NCBI RefSeq assembly: GCF_003367175.1
Contig: NZ_QRGA01000003.1
Location: 558,681-622,680, forward strand
From: Trinickia dinghuensis
Lineage (GTDB): Bacteria; Pseudomonadota; Gammaproteobacteria; Burkholderiales; Burkholderiaceae
DNA: 64,000 nucleotides
Direction: 5' to 3'
Positions 16,912 to 27,616 of this stretch are shown here, one piece after another (positions within the stretch are counted from its first letter, which is position 1; each line of letters starts with the position of its first letter). The translations under genes and the position numbers were made by a program. Below the pieces are notes generated by a model. That model saw only the letters and a list, made by a program, of their open reading frames with translations, searched no databases and was not told the DNA's origin.

Positions 16912-18206
16912 ATTTCGTTCTCCTTCGAATTCGATTTTGTGGGCGCGGCGCGCCGCGGCTGTCCGTCGTCCTGCGCGGCCGGCACGCGCAGCACGGCACG
17001 CGTGCCGTGCGGCTCGCCATCGAGCAGCTCGATCGATCCGTTCAGCCGCGAGGCAGCGGCAAAGGCAAGATAAAGACCGACGCCGTGCCCGCCTTGCGTG
17101 CTGTCGACCGGCGCGGCGCCGAGCTTCGTGCGCAGCGCCGGCGAGATTCCGGGCCCCGAATCGCAGATTTGGAATTCGATGAAGCCGCCGGCCACGGCAG
17201 CGGCGAGCGTCACGCGATCGCGGCTCACGCGCGCCGCGTTGTCGAGCAAGATCGTCAGGATCTGGCCGACGGCCGCTGTTTCGTCCAGCCAAATATCGTC
17301 GGCCGCCGCGACACCGAGCCGCACGAACTTGACATGCGGATGGCGCAGGCGCCACTGCTCGCAAAAACTCGCGAGCCAGCTATCGAGCCGCTCGCGGGCC
17401 GGCGTGACCGATGCGCGGCTGCGCAACCGGGCCAGCGCCGACGTGCACAGCGTCATCTGCTGTTCGAGCAGCGCGAAATCGTCGGCGTACGGCGCCAGTG
17501 CCGCATCGCTTCTGGCCGACTCGCGCAGCTCTTCGGTCACCATCGCGATCGTCGACAGCGGGGTGCCCATCTCGTGCGCGACGGTGGCGGCCTGCACCCC
17601 GAGCGCCACGGCCCGCTCGTCGCGCAAAAGCCGCTGCTGCGCATCGCCGAGCGCAGCGTCGCGCTGACGCAGCGCGTTGGACATGCGCGCGACGAACCAC
17701 GCGATGAGCCCCACGCTCACCATGAAGTTCACCCACATCCCAGTCCGGTAATAGTCGAACACGTTCGCGGGATTGTCCATGTTCAGCGGGACCGAATCGA
17801 AGCCGAGCGCGACATAGCAGGACATCGCGAACAGCGCCAGCCAAATCATGTGCCGCCACGGCAGCACGGCCGCCGCGATCGCGAGCGAAGGCAGATACAG
17901 CGAAACGAAAGGATTCGTCGTCCCGCCCGATAGGAACAGCAGTGCCGAGAGCGCACCAAGGTCGACCCATAGCTGGCCCAGCAGCTCGAGATCCGTCTCG
18001 GGCCGCGCACTCGCGACGCGCAGCCACGTCGCCGCGTTGAAGATCGCCTCGAGCGCGATGATGATCAGCATCGCCGGCAGCGGCAAATGCACGCCGAAGA
18101 ACGTTTGAACGACGGCGATCGTGACGAGCTGCCCGATGATCGCGAGGCAGCGCAGCCAGAACAGGTGCCCGAGATTCATACGGCCGGTATTCGTAATACG
18201 GTGCAT
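16908..18206 (-). CDS. RegB/RoxS-type redox sensor histidine kinase
   Basis: A 432-residue membrane kinase with about six transmembrane segments (residues 14-175). The RegB quinone-binding motif GGTTNPF is at 94-100, with SLYLPSLAIAAAVLP after it. The H-box is VAHEMGTPLSTI with His211. Cys254 (QQMTLCTSALARL) lies where I expect the redox-active cysteine of RegB. The C-terminal ATPase domain shows LLDNAARVS, DSGPGI and GGHGVGLYLA. The start is uncertain: 18206 has no good ribosome site, and an internal ATG at 18179 is equally likely. The partner regulator follows with an ATGA overlap. Confidence 0.88.
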   Translation of the reverse strand: MHRITNTGRMNLGHLFWLRCLAIIGQLVTIAVVQTFFGVHLPLPAMLIIIALEAIFNAATWLRVASARPETDLELLGQLWVDLGALSALLFLSGGTTNPFVSLYLPSLAIAAAVLPWRHMIWLALFAMSCYVALGFDSVPLNMDNPANVFDYYRTGMWVNFMVSVGLIAWFVARMSNALRQRDAALGDAQQRLLRDERAVALGVQAATVAHEMGTPLSTIAMVTEELRESARSDAALAPYADDFALLEQQMTLCTSALARLRSRASVTPARERLDSWLASFCEQWRLRHPHVKFVRLGVAAADDIWLDETAAVGQILTILLDNAARVSRDRVTLAAAVAGGFIEFQICDSGPGISPALRTKLGAAPVDSTQGGHGVGLYLAFAAASRLNGSIELLDGEPHGTRAVLRVPAAQDDGQPRRAAPTKSNSKENEI

Positions 18207-18212
18207 CGAAGT

Positions 18213-18512
18213 TTAGTCAGTGGAGTTTTCGCGTGTGTCGTTCGAACCGGCCGACCCAGCCGAACCGGCGGGATCGGCCGGACCGCCCGCGGCGGCCAAC
18301 GCCTCGGCATAGCATGCCTGACACAGGCAGCGCGCGGCCGATGCGGCCGATGCCGACGATGCGCCGGCACGCTTTGACGCCGCCGGCAGCGCCGGCATCC
18401 GCGCGCACCAGCAATCGAACGGCCGCGTCTTGCCGCCGCAGTCGAAAACGTGCCCGCAGCGCGAACAGCGCGCGCTCGAATCGGACCGCGGCGAGGCGTT
18501 TTGGGCATCCAT
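18213..18512 (-). CDS. cysteine-rich CWC family protein
   Basis: A 99-residue protein with CSRCGHVFDCGG and FDCWCARMPALP, then CLCQACYAEAL. This is the CWC signature of a small, probably metal-binding protein family of unknown function. A low-complexity Ala/Ser/Gly segment separates the cysteine clusters, and the C-terminus is Gly/Ser-rich. The ATG at 18512 is preferred over 18614, which would add hydrophobic sequence reaching the argB promoter. It is immediately upstream of the RegB gene on the same strand and may share its transcript. Confidence 0.7.
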   Translation of the reverse strand: MDAQNASPRSDSSARCSRCGHVFDCGGKTRPFDCWCARMPALPAASKRAGASSASAASAARCLCQACYAEALAAAGGPADPAGSAGSAGSNDTRENSTD

Positions 18513-18554
18513 GGACGGCACCGTCACAGCGAAATCAAGCAAATATTGTTGTAA

Positions 18555-19631
<1,077 letters not shown>

Positions 19632-19699
19632 GCGCTCGCGCGCATTCGGGCCCGGGCGGCCATGCCGCCGGCCCGAGCGTCGCTTCCCGGTACTCGCCC

Positions 19700-20482
19700 A
19701 TGCTTTCGTCGCCGATTTCCCGCAGGCGCCCCCGGGTGCGCCCGCGCACGGGCGGCCCGGTCTGGCTGTTCGATCTCGACAACACGCTGCACCACGCCTC
19801 GCACGCCATTTTTCCGGCGATCAACGAGGCCATGACGCGCTATATCGTCGACTCGCTCGGCGTCGAAACGGCCGAGGCCGACCGGCTGCGGGTGCGCTAT
19901 ACCCGGCGTTACGGCGCGACCCTGCTCGGGCTCGCGCGCCATCATCCGATCGATCCGCACGATTTCCTGCGCGTCGTCCACACGTTCCACGATCTGCCGG
20001 CGATGGTCCGCTCGGAGCGCGGCCTGGCCCGGCTCGTCGCCGCCCTGCCCGGCCGCAAGCTCATTCTGACGAACGCGCCGGAAAAGTACGCGCGCGACGT
20101 GCTGCGCGAACTCGGGATCGAGCGGCTGTTCGAGCGCGTGATCGCGATCGAAGATATGCGCAGGCACGGATCGTGGCACGCCAAGCCGGACCTGCCCATG
20201 CTGCGTCGGGTGCTGCGCGAGGCGCGCGTGCCGACGGAGGACGCGATCCTCGTCGAGGACACGCGCTCGCATCTGAAGCACTACAAAAAGCTCGGCATCG
20301 GCACCGTCTGGATCGTCGGACACCTGCCCGCGCCGGCACGCATCGAAGGAAAAATCGCACGTTTGCCGGGCAGTGGGCGCCCGCACTATGTCGATCGTCG
20401 CATTCGTTCGCTAAAATCGCTTCGACCGGGTCACGAAGCGGGGCACAGATGGAGCCGATTCGAGAGCAGGACCAAGCGTTAG
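19700..20482 (+). CDS. HAD-superfamily pyrimidine 5'-nucleotidase
   Basis: A 260-residue haloacid-dehalogenase phosphatase of the SDT1/pyrimidine 5'-nucleotidase group. Motif I is FDLDNTL with Asp25 and Asp27, motif II LTNAPEKYA, motif III Lys in WHAKPD, and motif IV VEDTRSHLK. It probably dephosphorylates pyrimidine nucleotides or related metabolites in the cytoplasm. Its 3' end overlaps the slmA start by 34 bases in another frame, suggesting coupled translation. The C-terminal basic tail (GRPHYVDRR...) is poorly conserved-looking. The subgroup is inferred from motif context and gene neighbourhood. Confidence 0.8.
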   Translation: MLSSPISRRRPRVRPRTGGPVWLFDLDNTLHHASHAIFPAINEAMTRYIVDSLGVETAEADRLRVRYTRRYGATLLGLARHHPIDPHDFLRVVHTFHDLPAMVRSERGLARLVAALPGRKLILTNAPEKYARDVLRELGIERLFERVIAIEDMRRHGSWHAKPDLPMLRRVLREARVPTEDAILVEDTRSHLKHYKKLGIGTVWIVGHLPAPARIEGKIARLPGSGRPHYVDRRIRSLKSLRPGHEAGHRWSRFESRTKR

Positions 20483-21189
20483 ACGCCGACACGCAGGCCA
20501 CGAACCCCGCGCGTGCACCGCGCATGAAGCCGGGCGAGCGGCGCGTCCATATTCTGCACACGCTCGCGGCGATGCTCGAAGCACCGAGGAACGAGAAAAT
20601 CACGACGGCCGCGCTCGCCGCCCGGCTCGGCGTGTCGGAAGCCGCGCTTTACCGCCAATTCGCGAGCAAGGCGCAAATGTTCGAGGCGCTCATCGAGTTT
20701 ATCGAGGCGACCTTCTTCGGGCTCATCAACCAGATTGCGGAAAAGGAGCCGAACGGCGTGCTGCAGGCGCGCGCGATCGGCATGATGCTGCTCAACTTCG
20801 CGGCCAAAAACCCCGGTATGACCCGCGTACTGACGGGCGAAGCGCTCGTGGGCGAACACGCTCGGCTAGCCGAGCGCGTCGCGCAGATGCTCGAGCGCGT
20901 CGAGACATCCGTCAAGCAGAGCCTGCGCATCGCGCTGATGGACGCCAATCAGGCAAGGCATGCCAACGCGAGCGCAAACCCAACCGAGAACGTGAACACC
21001 GACGCGAACAATCGCGAGCAAGAGCGGGCTCACGCCGCCGCCCCGCTGCCCACCGACTATGACCCCGCCGTGCGCGCCAATTTGCTCGTGAGCTACGTCA
21101 TGGGCCGCTGGCACCGGTACGCAAAGAGCGGCTTCACGCGCGCGCCGGCCGAACATGCCGACGCCCAGCTGCGGCTGATTCTCCAATAG
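20449..21189 (+). CDS. slmA: TetR-family nucleoid occlusion factor SlmA
   Basis: A 246-residue TetR-like DNA-binding protein. The helix-turn-helix KITTAALAARLGVSEAALYRQFASKAQMFEALIEFIE is the SlmA signature. SlmA binds sites around the chromosome and blocks FtsZ assembly over the nucleoid. It is longer than E. coli SlmA (198 residues) because of a basic N-terminus and a low-complexity Asn/Glu/Ala insert (about residues 165-200) before the last helices. The start at 20449 overlaps the nucleotidase gene. The function is assigned by family; experimental data come mainly from gamma-proteobacteria. Confidence 0.85.
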   Translation: MEPIREQDQALDADTQATNPARAPRMKPGERRVHILHTLAAMLEAPRNEKITTAALAARLGVSEAALYRQFASKAQMFEALIEFIEATFFGLINQIAEKEPNGVLQARAIGMMLLNFAAKNPGMTRVLTGEALVGEHARLAERVAQMLERVETSVKQSLRIALMDANQARHANASANPTENVNTDANNREQERAHAAAPLPTDYDPAVRANLLVSYVMGRWHRYAKSGFTRAPAEHADAQLRLILQ

Positions 21190-21444
21190 CGCGATCGTGG
21201 ATGGCGCGTTATCTGGATTTCCGCTATCCTTTCCCGGCTATTGCCATCAGCGTGACCCATCCCCGGCCTTTGGCCCGGGTCGCGAAAGGCGGCGCGCCGA
21301 TTTGTCGACTCGATTGCGGGCGCGCGAACCCGAGCTTGGGCTCCGGTTCACTATAAATGCGGCTAAAGAGGTCGTCTGCCGCGCACCGCCATTGTCTCGC
21401 GCATCGCCGACACCGTTTAGCCGCCCTGTCAGAAGGCGGAATAC

Positions 21445-22593
21445 ATGGAATCGATCGGCATCGTCGCTGCACAACGCATGCACTTTCCCGAACCGTTCGC
21501 GCTCAGAAGCGGCGCGTCGCTCGCGGGCTACGACCTCATGGTCGAAACGTACGGCACGCTCAACGCAGAGCGCTCGAACGCCGTGCTCGTCTGCCACGCC
21601 CTGAATGCGTCGCACCACGTCGCCGGCGTCTATGCGGGCGAGCCGAAGAACGTCGGCTGGTGGGACAACATGGTCGGGCCGGGCAAGCCGCTCGATACGA
21701 ACCGCTTTTTCGTCATCGGCGTGAACAATCTGGGCTCGTGCTTCGGCTCGACGGGCCCGATGAGCATCGATCCGGCCACCGGCAAGCCCTATGGGGCGCG
21801 CTTTCCTGTCGTGACTGTCGAGGATTGGGTCAATACGCAGGCGCGCATGGCCGACGCCTTCGGCATCGAACGCTTCGCCGCAGTGATGGGCGGCAGCCTC
21901 GGCGGCATGCAGGCGCTCGCCTGGAGCCTCATGTATCCGGACCGGATCGGGCACTGCATCGTCATCGCGTCGACGCCTAAGCTTTCGGCGCAGAACATCG
22001 CGTTCAACGAAGTCGCGCGCTCGGCCATTCTTTCCGATCCCGATTTCCACGGCGGCGACTATTACGCGCACGACGTCAAACCGAGACGCGGCCTACGCGT
22101 CGCCCGCATGATCGGCCACATCACGTACCTGTCGGACGACGACATGGCCACCAAGTTCGGGCGCGCGCTGCGCCGGGCCGCGGATACCGTCGGCGACGAC
22201 TACCGTTTCAGCTTCGACGTCGAGTTCGAGGTCGAATCGTATCTGCGCTACCAAGGCGACAAATTCGCGGACTATTTCGATGCGAACACGTACCTCCTGA
22301 TTACGCGGGCGCTCGACTACTTCGATCCCGCCAAGGACTTCGACGGCGATCTCACGGCCGCGCTCGCGCATACGCGCGCGCAGTATCTCGTGGCGAGCTT
22401 CTCGACCGACTGGCGTTTCGCGCCCACGCGCTCGCGCGAGCTGGTCAAGGCGCTGCTCGAACACAAGCGGCGCGTCACCTACGCCGAAATCGACGCGCCG
22501 CACGGGCACGACGCCTTCCTGCTCGACGACGCGCGTTATCACAACGTGGTGCGCGCCTATTACGAACGCATTGCCGAGGAGGTCCGCGCATGA
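21445..22593 (+). CDS. metX: homoserine O-acyltransferase (MetX)
   Basis: A 382-residue alpha/beta-hydrolase-fold transferase that activates homoserine for methionine synthesis. Triad: Ser151 (GGSLGGMQ), Asp322 (STDWRF), His355 (HGHDAF). [12 protein letters not shown] is the MetX signature. Whether it uses succinyl-CoA or acetyl-CoA is not decided here; several proteobacterial MetX proteins are succinyltransferases (MetXS). It overlaps metW by four bases (ATGA). A TATAAA at 21352-21357 is the best -10 candidate upstream. Confidence 0.93.
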   Translation: MESIGIVAAQRMHFPEPFALRSGASLAGYDLMVETYGTLNAERSNAVLVCHALNASHHVAGVYAGEPKNVGWWDNMVGPGKPLDTNRFFVIGVNNLGSCFGSTGPMSIDPATGKPYGARFPVVTVEDWVNTQARMADAFGIERFAAVMGGSLGGMQALAWSLMYPDRIGHCIVIASTPKLSAQNIAFNEVARSAILSDPDFHGGDYYAHDVKPRRGLRVARMIGHITYLSDDDMATKFGRALRRAADTVGDDYRFSFDVEFEVESYLRYQGDKFADYFDANTYLLITRALDYFDPAKDFDGDLTAALAHTRAQYLVASFSTDWRFAPTRSRELVKALLEHKRRVTYAEIDAPHGHDAFLLDDARYHNVVRAYYERIAEEVRA

Positions 22594-23219
22594 ATCAAGC
22601 CGCCATCGATTCGCTCGCCACGCGCTCCGATTTCCGGGCGATCGCCCGCTGGGTCGAGCCCAATGCAACGGTCCTCGATTTGGGCTGCGGCGACGGCAGC
22701 CTGCTCGCGCTGCTCGCCGAGGAGCTCGGCGTCACCGGCTACGGCATCGAGATCAACGACGCGGGCGTGCTCGCCTGCGTGAGGCAAGGCGTGAACGTCA
22801 TGCAACAGAACCTCGAGGACGGCCTGCGCCTGTTCGAGGACGCCAGCTTCGATTTCGCGATCCTTTCGCAAACGCTGCAGACGATTCACCAAACCGCCGC
22901 GATCCTGCGCGAAACGGTGCGCGTGGGCAAGGAGTGCATCGTCTCGTTCCCGAACTTCGGCTACTGGCCGCACCGGCTGTCGGTGCTGCAAGGGCGCATG
23001 CCGGTGTCGAAATCGCTGCCTTACCAGTGGCACAACACGCCGAACGTGCGCGTGCTGACGATCAAGGACTTCGAAGCCCTGGCCCCCGAAGTCGGCATCG
23101 AGATTCTCGACCGCGTGGTGCTGCATGGCGGGCGCGCGGTCCGTTGGGGCGAGAACTGGCGTGGTAGTCTTGCGGTCTACCGCGTCAGGCGCGGCTCGAA
23201 CGGGGCCGCTGCCGCCTGA
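22590..23219 (+). CDS. metW: methionine biosynthesis protein MetW
   Basis: A 209-residue class I methyltransferase-fold protein ([18 protein letters not shown] near residues 30-47, then YGIEIND). MetW is encoded next to metX in many proteobacteria and is needed together with MetX for homoserine acylation in some. The [26 protein letters not shown] segment is typical. Translation is coupled to metX by an ATGA overlap. Confidence 0.93.
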   Translation: MNQAAIDSLATRSDFRAIARWVEPNATVLDLGCGDGSLLALLAEELGVTGYGIEINDAGVLACVRQGVNVMQQNLEDGLRLFEDASFDFAILSQTLQTIHQTAAILRETVRVGKECIVSFPNFGYWPHRLSVLQGRMPVSKSLPYQWHNTPNVRVLTIKDFEALAPEVGIEILDRVVLHGGRAVRWGENWRGSLAVYRVRRGSNGAAAA

Positions 23220-23238
23220 GCGCGCTGCATCGAAGAGG

Positions 23239-24543
23239 TTGACCATCAAACGAGACATCCCGCCCCCGCATCACGAACATGCCGGGCTGAGCGCTCATGA
23301 GGCGCACCCCGGTTGGCGCGCGTTCCTCAACCGGCACATGCTCATTTGCGTCTTTCTGGGCTTCACGTCGGGGTTGCCGCTATTTACGCTCGTCTATCTC
23401 GTGCAGACCTGGCTGCGCTCCGAGGGCGTCAATCTGAAGGAAATCGGCCTCTTCGCGCTTATCCAGTTCCCTTATACGTGGAAGTTCGTCTGGGCCCCGC
23501 TGATGGACCGCTACGTGCCGAGGCTGCCGTTTTGGCGCCCGGGGCGGCGCCGCGGCTGGATGCTCGCCACCCAACTGCTCGTTGCCGGCGCGATCGCCTC
23601 GCTCGGCTTCGTCTCGCCGCGCGAGGCGATTTGGACCGTCGCCGCCCTCACCACGCTCGTTGCGTTTTTCGGCGCCAGCCAGGACATCGTCATCGACGCC
23701 TACCGGCGTGAGCTGCTCACCGATACCGAGCAGGGACTCGGCAACGCCGTGCACGTGAACGCCTACAAGGCCGCCTCGCTGGTTCCGGGCTCGCTCTCGC
23801 TCATCCTGGCCGATCATCTGCCCTGGACGGCGGTGTTCATCGCTACCGCCGCCTTCATGCTGCCCGGGATGGTGCTCACTTTGGTCGTCGGCGAACCGCA
23901 AGTCCACGGCGCACCGCCAAAGAATCTGCGCGAGGCCATCGTCTTGCCGCTGTCGGAATTCGTCGCACGCGACGGGCTGGCCAGCGCACTGCTCGTGCTC
24001 GCGTTCATCTTCCTGTACAAGCTCGGCGACACGATGGCAACGACGCTGTCGTCGTCGTTCTTTCTCGACATCGGCTTCCAAAAGACGCAGATCGCCGTGG
24101 CGGCGAAGGCAACCGCGTTTTGGGCCAGTATCGCGGGCGGCATCATCGGCGGCGCCTGGCTCGTGAAGATCGGAATCGCGCGCGGGCTCTGGATTTTCGG
24201 CTTCGTGCAGATCGTTTCGACGCTCGGCTTCGCCTGGCTCGCGAAAATCGGCCCTTCGGAAAGCGCGCTCGCGCTGATCTACGGCTTCGAGACCTTCGCC
24301 ACCGGTCTCACGCTCGCGGCCTTCACGGCCTACATCGCGAGCACGACCGATCCGCGCTACACGGCCACGCAATTCGCGCTGTTCACGAGTCTGGCCTCGG
24401 TGCCGCGCACGCTGGCCGCGGCCGCGAGCGGCTTCGTCGTCGCGAAGATAGGCTGGTTCGACTACTTTTTCGTCTGCGCCGCGCTGGCGGCGCCCGGGAT
24501 GCTGCTGTTGCCGAGGATCGCACCGTGGAGCGAGCGCGCTTAG
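23239..24543 (+). CDS. ampG: AmpG-type muropeptide MFS transporter
   Basis: An inner-membrane permease of the major facilitator superfamily, about 434 residues with a dozen or so hydrophobic segments. FLGFTSGLPLFTLVYLVQTWLRSEGVNLKEIG and FVWAPLMDRYVP are diagnostic of AmpG, which imports anhydromuropeptides released by wall turnover and thereby influences AmpC induction where present. The start is uncertain. A TTG at 23239 follows GAAGAGG but very closely; the frame is open back to 23125 inside metW, and the next ATG (23338) would cut into the first helix. It is followed by an overlapping M48 protease gene. Confidence 0.88.
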   Translation: MTIKRDIPPPHHEHAGLSAHEAHPGWRAFLNRHMLICVFLGFTSGLPLFTLVYLVQTWLRSEGVNLKEIGLFALIQFPYTWKFVWAPLMDRYVPRLPFWRPGRRRGWMLATQLLVAGAIASLGFVSPREAIWTVAALTTLVAFFGASQDIVIDAYRRELLTDTEQGLGNAVHVNAYKAASLVPGSLSLILADHLPWTAVFIATAAFMLPGMVLTLVVGEPQVHGAPPKNLREAIVLPLSEFVARDGLASALLVLAFIFLYKLGDTMATTLSSSFFLDIGFQKTQIAVAAKATAFWASIAGGIIGGAWLVKIGIARGLWIFGFVQIVSTLGFAWLAKIGPSESALALIYGFETFATGLTLAAFTAYIASTTDPRYTATQFALFTSLASVPRTLAAAASGFVVAKIGWFDYFFVCAALAAPGMLLLPRIAPWSERA

Positions 24544-25511
24544 CGGCGCCGGCCCGCTTGCGCGGGCCACGCTCGCCGATCTTCGCCCTCGCGGCGGCCG
24601 TCGTGTGGATCTGCGGGTTCGCGCCCGGGTTCGCCGCCGCCGAAGCAGCCGGCCTGCCGGCCGTGCCCCGCACCTCGACCTCGTTCACGGCCGAGATTGC
24701 ACCTCGTGCGCCGATCCGCTTCGGCCAGACGCGTCTGTTCCGCAATCCCTTGCCGCCGCCCGTCGTCGAGGCCCAATCGACCGCCGAATACGATCGGCTC
24801 ATGAATCGCGCGCGCAGCGACGGCCGCCTGTTGCCGGCCGACGATCCGCGCGTGCAACGGTTGCGCGTGCTGCTCGCCAAGCTCTCGCCGTTCGCAGCGA
24901 AATGGAGCGAGCGCGCGAAGAATTGGCATTGGGATGTGAGCGTCGTGCGCTCGCGCGACGCGCGCATGGTCAGCCTGCCGGGCGGCAAGCTCGTCGTCTA
25001 CAGCGCACTGCTCGACCGCGCCCATCTGAACGACGACGAACTGGCGATGCTGTTCGGCCATGAGATTGCGCACGCACTGCGCGAGCAGGTGCGCGAACAG
25101 CTCGGTGAGCAGCGGGTCCCGCTCGGCGCCGTGGCGCTCTCGCGCCTATTCGGCATCGCCGATCTCGGCGAGGCATCGACGCCGATGCCCACCGCCCGCC
25201 TCGCCGACCTCAAGTTCGACGCGACCGACGAAACGGAGGCCGACGTCATCGGCGGCGACATCGCCTCGCGCGCGGGCTTCGATCCGCGGGCCGCGGTCAC
25301 GCTCTGGGACAAGCTGGCCGCCCTAGCCCGCAGCGATAAAAGCGGCGGCTTCATCGCCATGCACCCCTATAGCGCCGCGCGGCGGCGCGATCTCATCAAG
25401 CGTCTGCCCGACATGCTCGCGTTGTATGCCAAGGCGCGTGGCATCGCCTTCGACCAATTGCCGGACTACGACGGCATGCCCGCGGTCACGACCCGAGCCA
25501 AAGGCCACTGA
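24525..25511 (+). CDS. exported M48-family zinc metalloprotease
   Basis: A 328-residue protease. After an N-terminal signal sequence (about residues 1-39, FALAAAVVWICGFAPGFAAA) comes a peptidase domain with H-E-x2-H at 179-183 (FGHEIAHAL) and the downstream glutamate in DETEADVIG. Relatives such as LoiP/YcaL degrade misfolded outer-membrane proteins in the periplasm. The GTG at 24525 follows AGGA at good spacing and overlaps ampG by 19 bases, so the two are probably one transcriptional unit. The longer frame inside ampG is rejected. Confidence 0.85.
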   Translation: MERARLAAPARLRGPRSPIFALAAAVVWICGFAPGFAAAEAAGLPAVPRTSTSFTAEIAPRAPIRFGQTRLFRNPLPPPVVEAQSTAEYDRLMNRARSDGRLLPADDPRVQRLRVLLAKLSPFAAKWSERAKNWHWDVSVVRSRDARMVSLPGGKLVVYSALLDRAHLNDDELAMLFGHEIAHALREQVREQLGEQRVPLGAVALSRLFGIADLGEASTPMPTARLADLKFDATDETEADVIGGDIASRAGFDPRAAVTLWDKLAALARSDKSGGFIAMHPYSAARRRDLIKRLPDMLALYAKARGIAFDQLPDYDGMPAVTTRAKGH

Positions 25512-25898
25512 AACCGATCGGGCAGCACGGCGTGAGCGTCACGCCGCTGGTCGATCGGCACCCGCCCACCGGCCAATCACGATGACTTCCCAGCCTAAAT
25601 CGCATTGCGTCGATGCATTTTCCCGGGGTGATACCGCTACGTCTCACGCACGCAATTCACTCGGTCTTATTTGAACGAAATACGTCGATTACCGGCAAGT
25701 CCTACACCAGAATGCCTCTCACGCCGGCGCCGATCGGCACTGCGCCGATAAAACTCGATGCACGACGGCATCGATTCGAATAAATCCAATACGGCATCAA
25801 TCTCATCGCGCCATTGCTTCATGGCGTCGATGATTCATTCGCGTCTTCAAGGCGAATTGCGGTCTGTGCTCATCAATCTATGACTGGAGAGGATCACG
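25512..25898. other. gene-free 387 bp upstream of the second esterase
   Basis: It begins with a hairpin after the M48 protease gene (CGGCGTGA 25529-25536 with TCACGCCG 25540-25547, no U-run). The rest is noticeably more AT-rich than the neighbouring genes and probably contains the promoter of the gene at 25899, but no consensus boxes stand out. Confidence 0.4.
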
Positions 25899-27578
25899 AT
25901 GAAGACTCAAATGACGGCCATTCGATGCATTCCCTCACTGCGTTCGCCGCGCCGGCGCGCCGTCGCCGCGCTCGCCGCCGCCACGTTCGGCTGGCTGCTG
26001 CCGAATGCGCCTTGCGCCGCCGCCGATCGGCCGCCGACCCGCATCGATCTGCCCGCCGGCACGATCGAAGGCGTCAAGACCTCCTTCAGAGAGATCGAAT
26101 TGCGTGCGTTCCGAGGCATCCCGTACGCGCAAGCGCCCATCGGCGAGCTTCGCTGGAAGCCGCCGGAGCCGGTCACGGCTTGGGCCGGCGTGCGGGACGC
26201 GTCTCAGTTCGGCGCGCGCTGCATGCAATTAGCGCTGTTTCCAATGGAATTCCGCTCGCGCCAAATGAGCGAGGATTGCCTTTTTTTAAACGTCTGGGCC
26301 CCAGCGCGCACGGCCGGCGAAAAGCTTCCGGTGCTCGTCTACTTCTATGGCGGCGGCTTCGCGGCGGGAGACGGCTCCGAGCCGCGCTACGACGGCGCGG
26401 CCCTCGCCTCGCGCGGGATGGTGACGGTCACGGTCAACTACCGGCTCGGCGTGTTCGGCTTCCTGGCGCTGCCGGAAATGGCGCTCGAATCTCCGCATGG
26501 CGCTGCCGGCAATTACGGCCTGCTCGATCAACAGGCCGCGCTGCGGTGGGTACGTGAGAACATCGCCAAATTCGGCGGCGATCCCGAAAAGGTGACGATC
26601 GGCGGCAAATCGGCCGGCGCCGTTTCGGTCAGCGCCCATATGGCCTCGCCGTTGTCGCGCGGGCTCTTCGCCCATGCCATCGGACAAAGCGGCGCGGCAC
26701 TTGGGCCCCTGGAGGTATGGTCGCGCAGCGATGCGACGACCGCGTCGCAGAAGTTCGCGCGGAAGATGAAGGCAACGTCGCTGAGTGCTCTGCGGGCGAT
26801 GCCGGCTCAGACGCTGCTGGCCGGCATGGGGACCAAGGACAAACCGGCGTTCCTCTTTTGGCCGTCGGTGGACGGCCACTTCCTGAAGCAATCGCTCGAA
26901 GCGACCTACGAGGCCGGCTCGCAAGCGCGCGTACCGCTACTCGTCGGCAGCAACTCGCACGAGGCCCCGCACACGATGATCTTGGGCAAGCAGCCGACAA
27001 CCCCGGAACGGTGGGGCGCCGCGCTCAAGCGTCTGTTCGGTCCCTATGCGAGCGAGGCGCAGGCCTTGTACCCCGGCAGCGACGACGACGAAGTGCGCCG
27101 ATCGGCCACGTCGTTGGCCAGCGATATCTTCATCAGTCATGCCACGCGCCGCTGGGTCGACGCGCATCGGCAAACCAGCGGCTCACCGGTTTACTACTAC
27201 TACTTCACACACAAGCGTCCGCCCCAGCGAAACCCCGAACCGAACCCATTACCGGAGGACGGGGCCGTGCATGGCGGCGAGATCCAATTCGCACTCGACA
27301 ACCTTGGAATGTCGAACCGCTTTATCTGGACGCTGAACGACCGCGTCGTGGCAGCCTTCTTCTCGGGCTATATAGAGCAATTCGTGAAGACCGGCTCGCC
27401 TAGCGGCGGCCCCAACAAAGTCGATTGGCCGGCGGCGCGCGAAGAGCAAGGCGGGTTGCTGCGCCAAGAAATCGGTGAAAAAAACCGGACCATCGTCGAT
27501 CGCGACGGGCCGCGGCACGCGTTCCTGCGGCGGTACTATGCGGAAAACCCTTCGCTGTCCGATCGCGTCCGCCGCTAG
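25899..27578 (+). CDS. exported type-B carboxylesterase, paralogue 2
   Basis: A 559-residue alpha/beta-hydrolase closely similar along its length to the protein at 14512 (shared FRGIPYA, SEDCL-LNVW, NYRLGVFGFLA, SAHMASPLSRGLF). The N-terminus has a signal peptide with a basic SPRRRA stretch before AVAALAAATFGWLLP, possibly a Tat signal, cleaved near AAADR. The nucleophile elbow is GKSAG with Ser238; Lys before the Ser is unusual because Glu is the norm. The oxyanion motif is YGGGF instead of HGGGF. GGAGAGGATCACG precedes the ATG. The substrate is unknown. The AT-richer upstream region suggests independent expression. Confidence 0.88.
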   Translation: MKTQMTAIRCIPSLRSPRRRAVAALAAATFGWLLPNAPCAAADRPPTRIDLPAGTIEGVKTSFREIELRAFRGIPYAQAPIGELRWKPPEPVTAWAGVRDASQFGARCMQLALFPMEFRSRQMSEDCLFLNVWAPARTAGEKLPVLVYFYGGGFAAGDGSEPRYDGAALASRGMVTVTVNYRLGVFGFLALPEMALESPHGAAGNYGLLDQQAALRWVRENIAKFGGDPEKVTIGGKSAGAVSVSAHMASPLSRGLFAHAIGQSGAALGPLEVWSRSDATTASQKFARKMKATSLSALRAMPAQTLLAGMGTKDKPAFLFWPSVDGHFLKQSLEATYEAGSQARVPLLVGSNSHEAPHTMILGKQPTTPERWGAALKRLFGPYASEAQALYPGSDDDEVRRSATSLASDIFISHATRRWVDAHRQTSGSPVYYYYFTHKRPPQRNPEPNPLPEDGAVHGGEIQFALDNLGMSNRFIWTLNDRVVAAFFSGYIEQFVKTGSPSGGPNKVDWPAAREEQGGLLRQEIGEKNRTIVDRDGPRHAFLRRYYAENPSLSDRVRR

Positions 27579-27586
27579 CGGCCCCA

Positions 27587-27611
27587 AGCGCGGCGCCCCG
27601 GCAGCCGCGCT
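27587..27611. terminator. hairpin between convergent esterase 2 and xth
   Basis: AGCGCGGC (27587-27594) and GCCGCGCT (27604-27611), 8-bp stem, 9-base loop, placed in the 38-base gap between two convergent stop codons. No U-run. Confidence 0.5.
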
Positions 27612-27616
27612 CGCGG

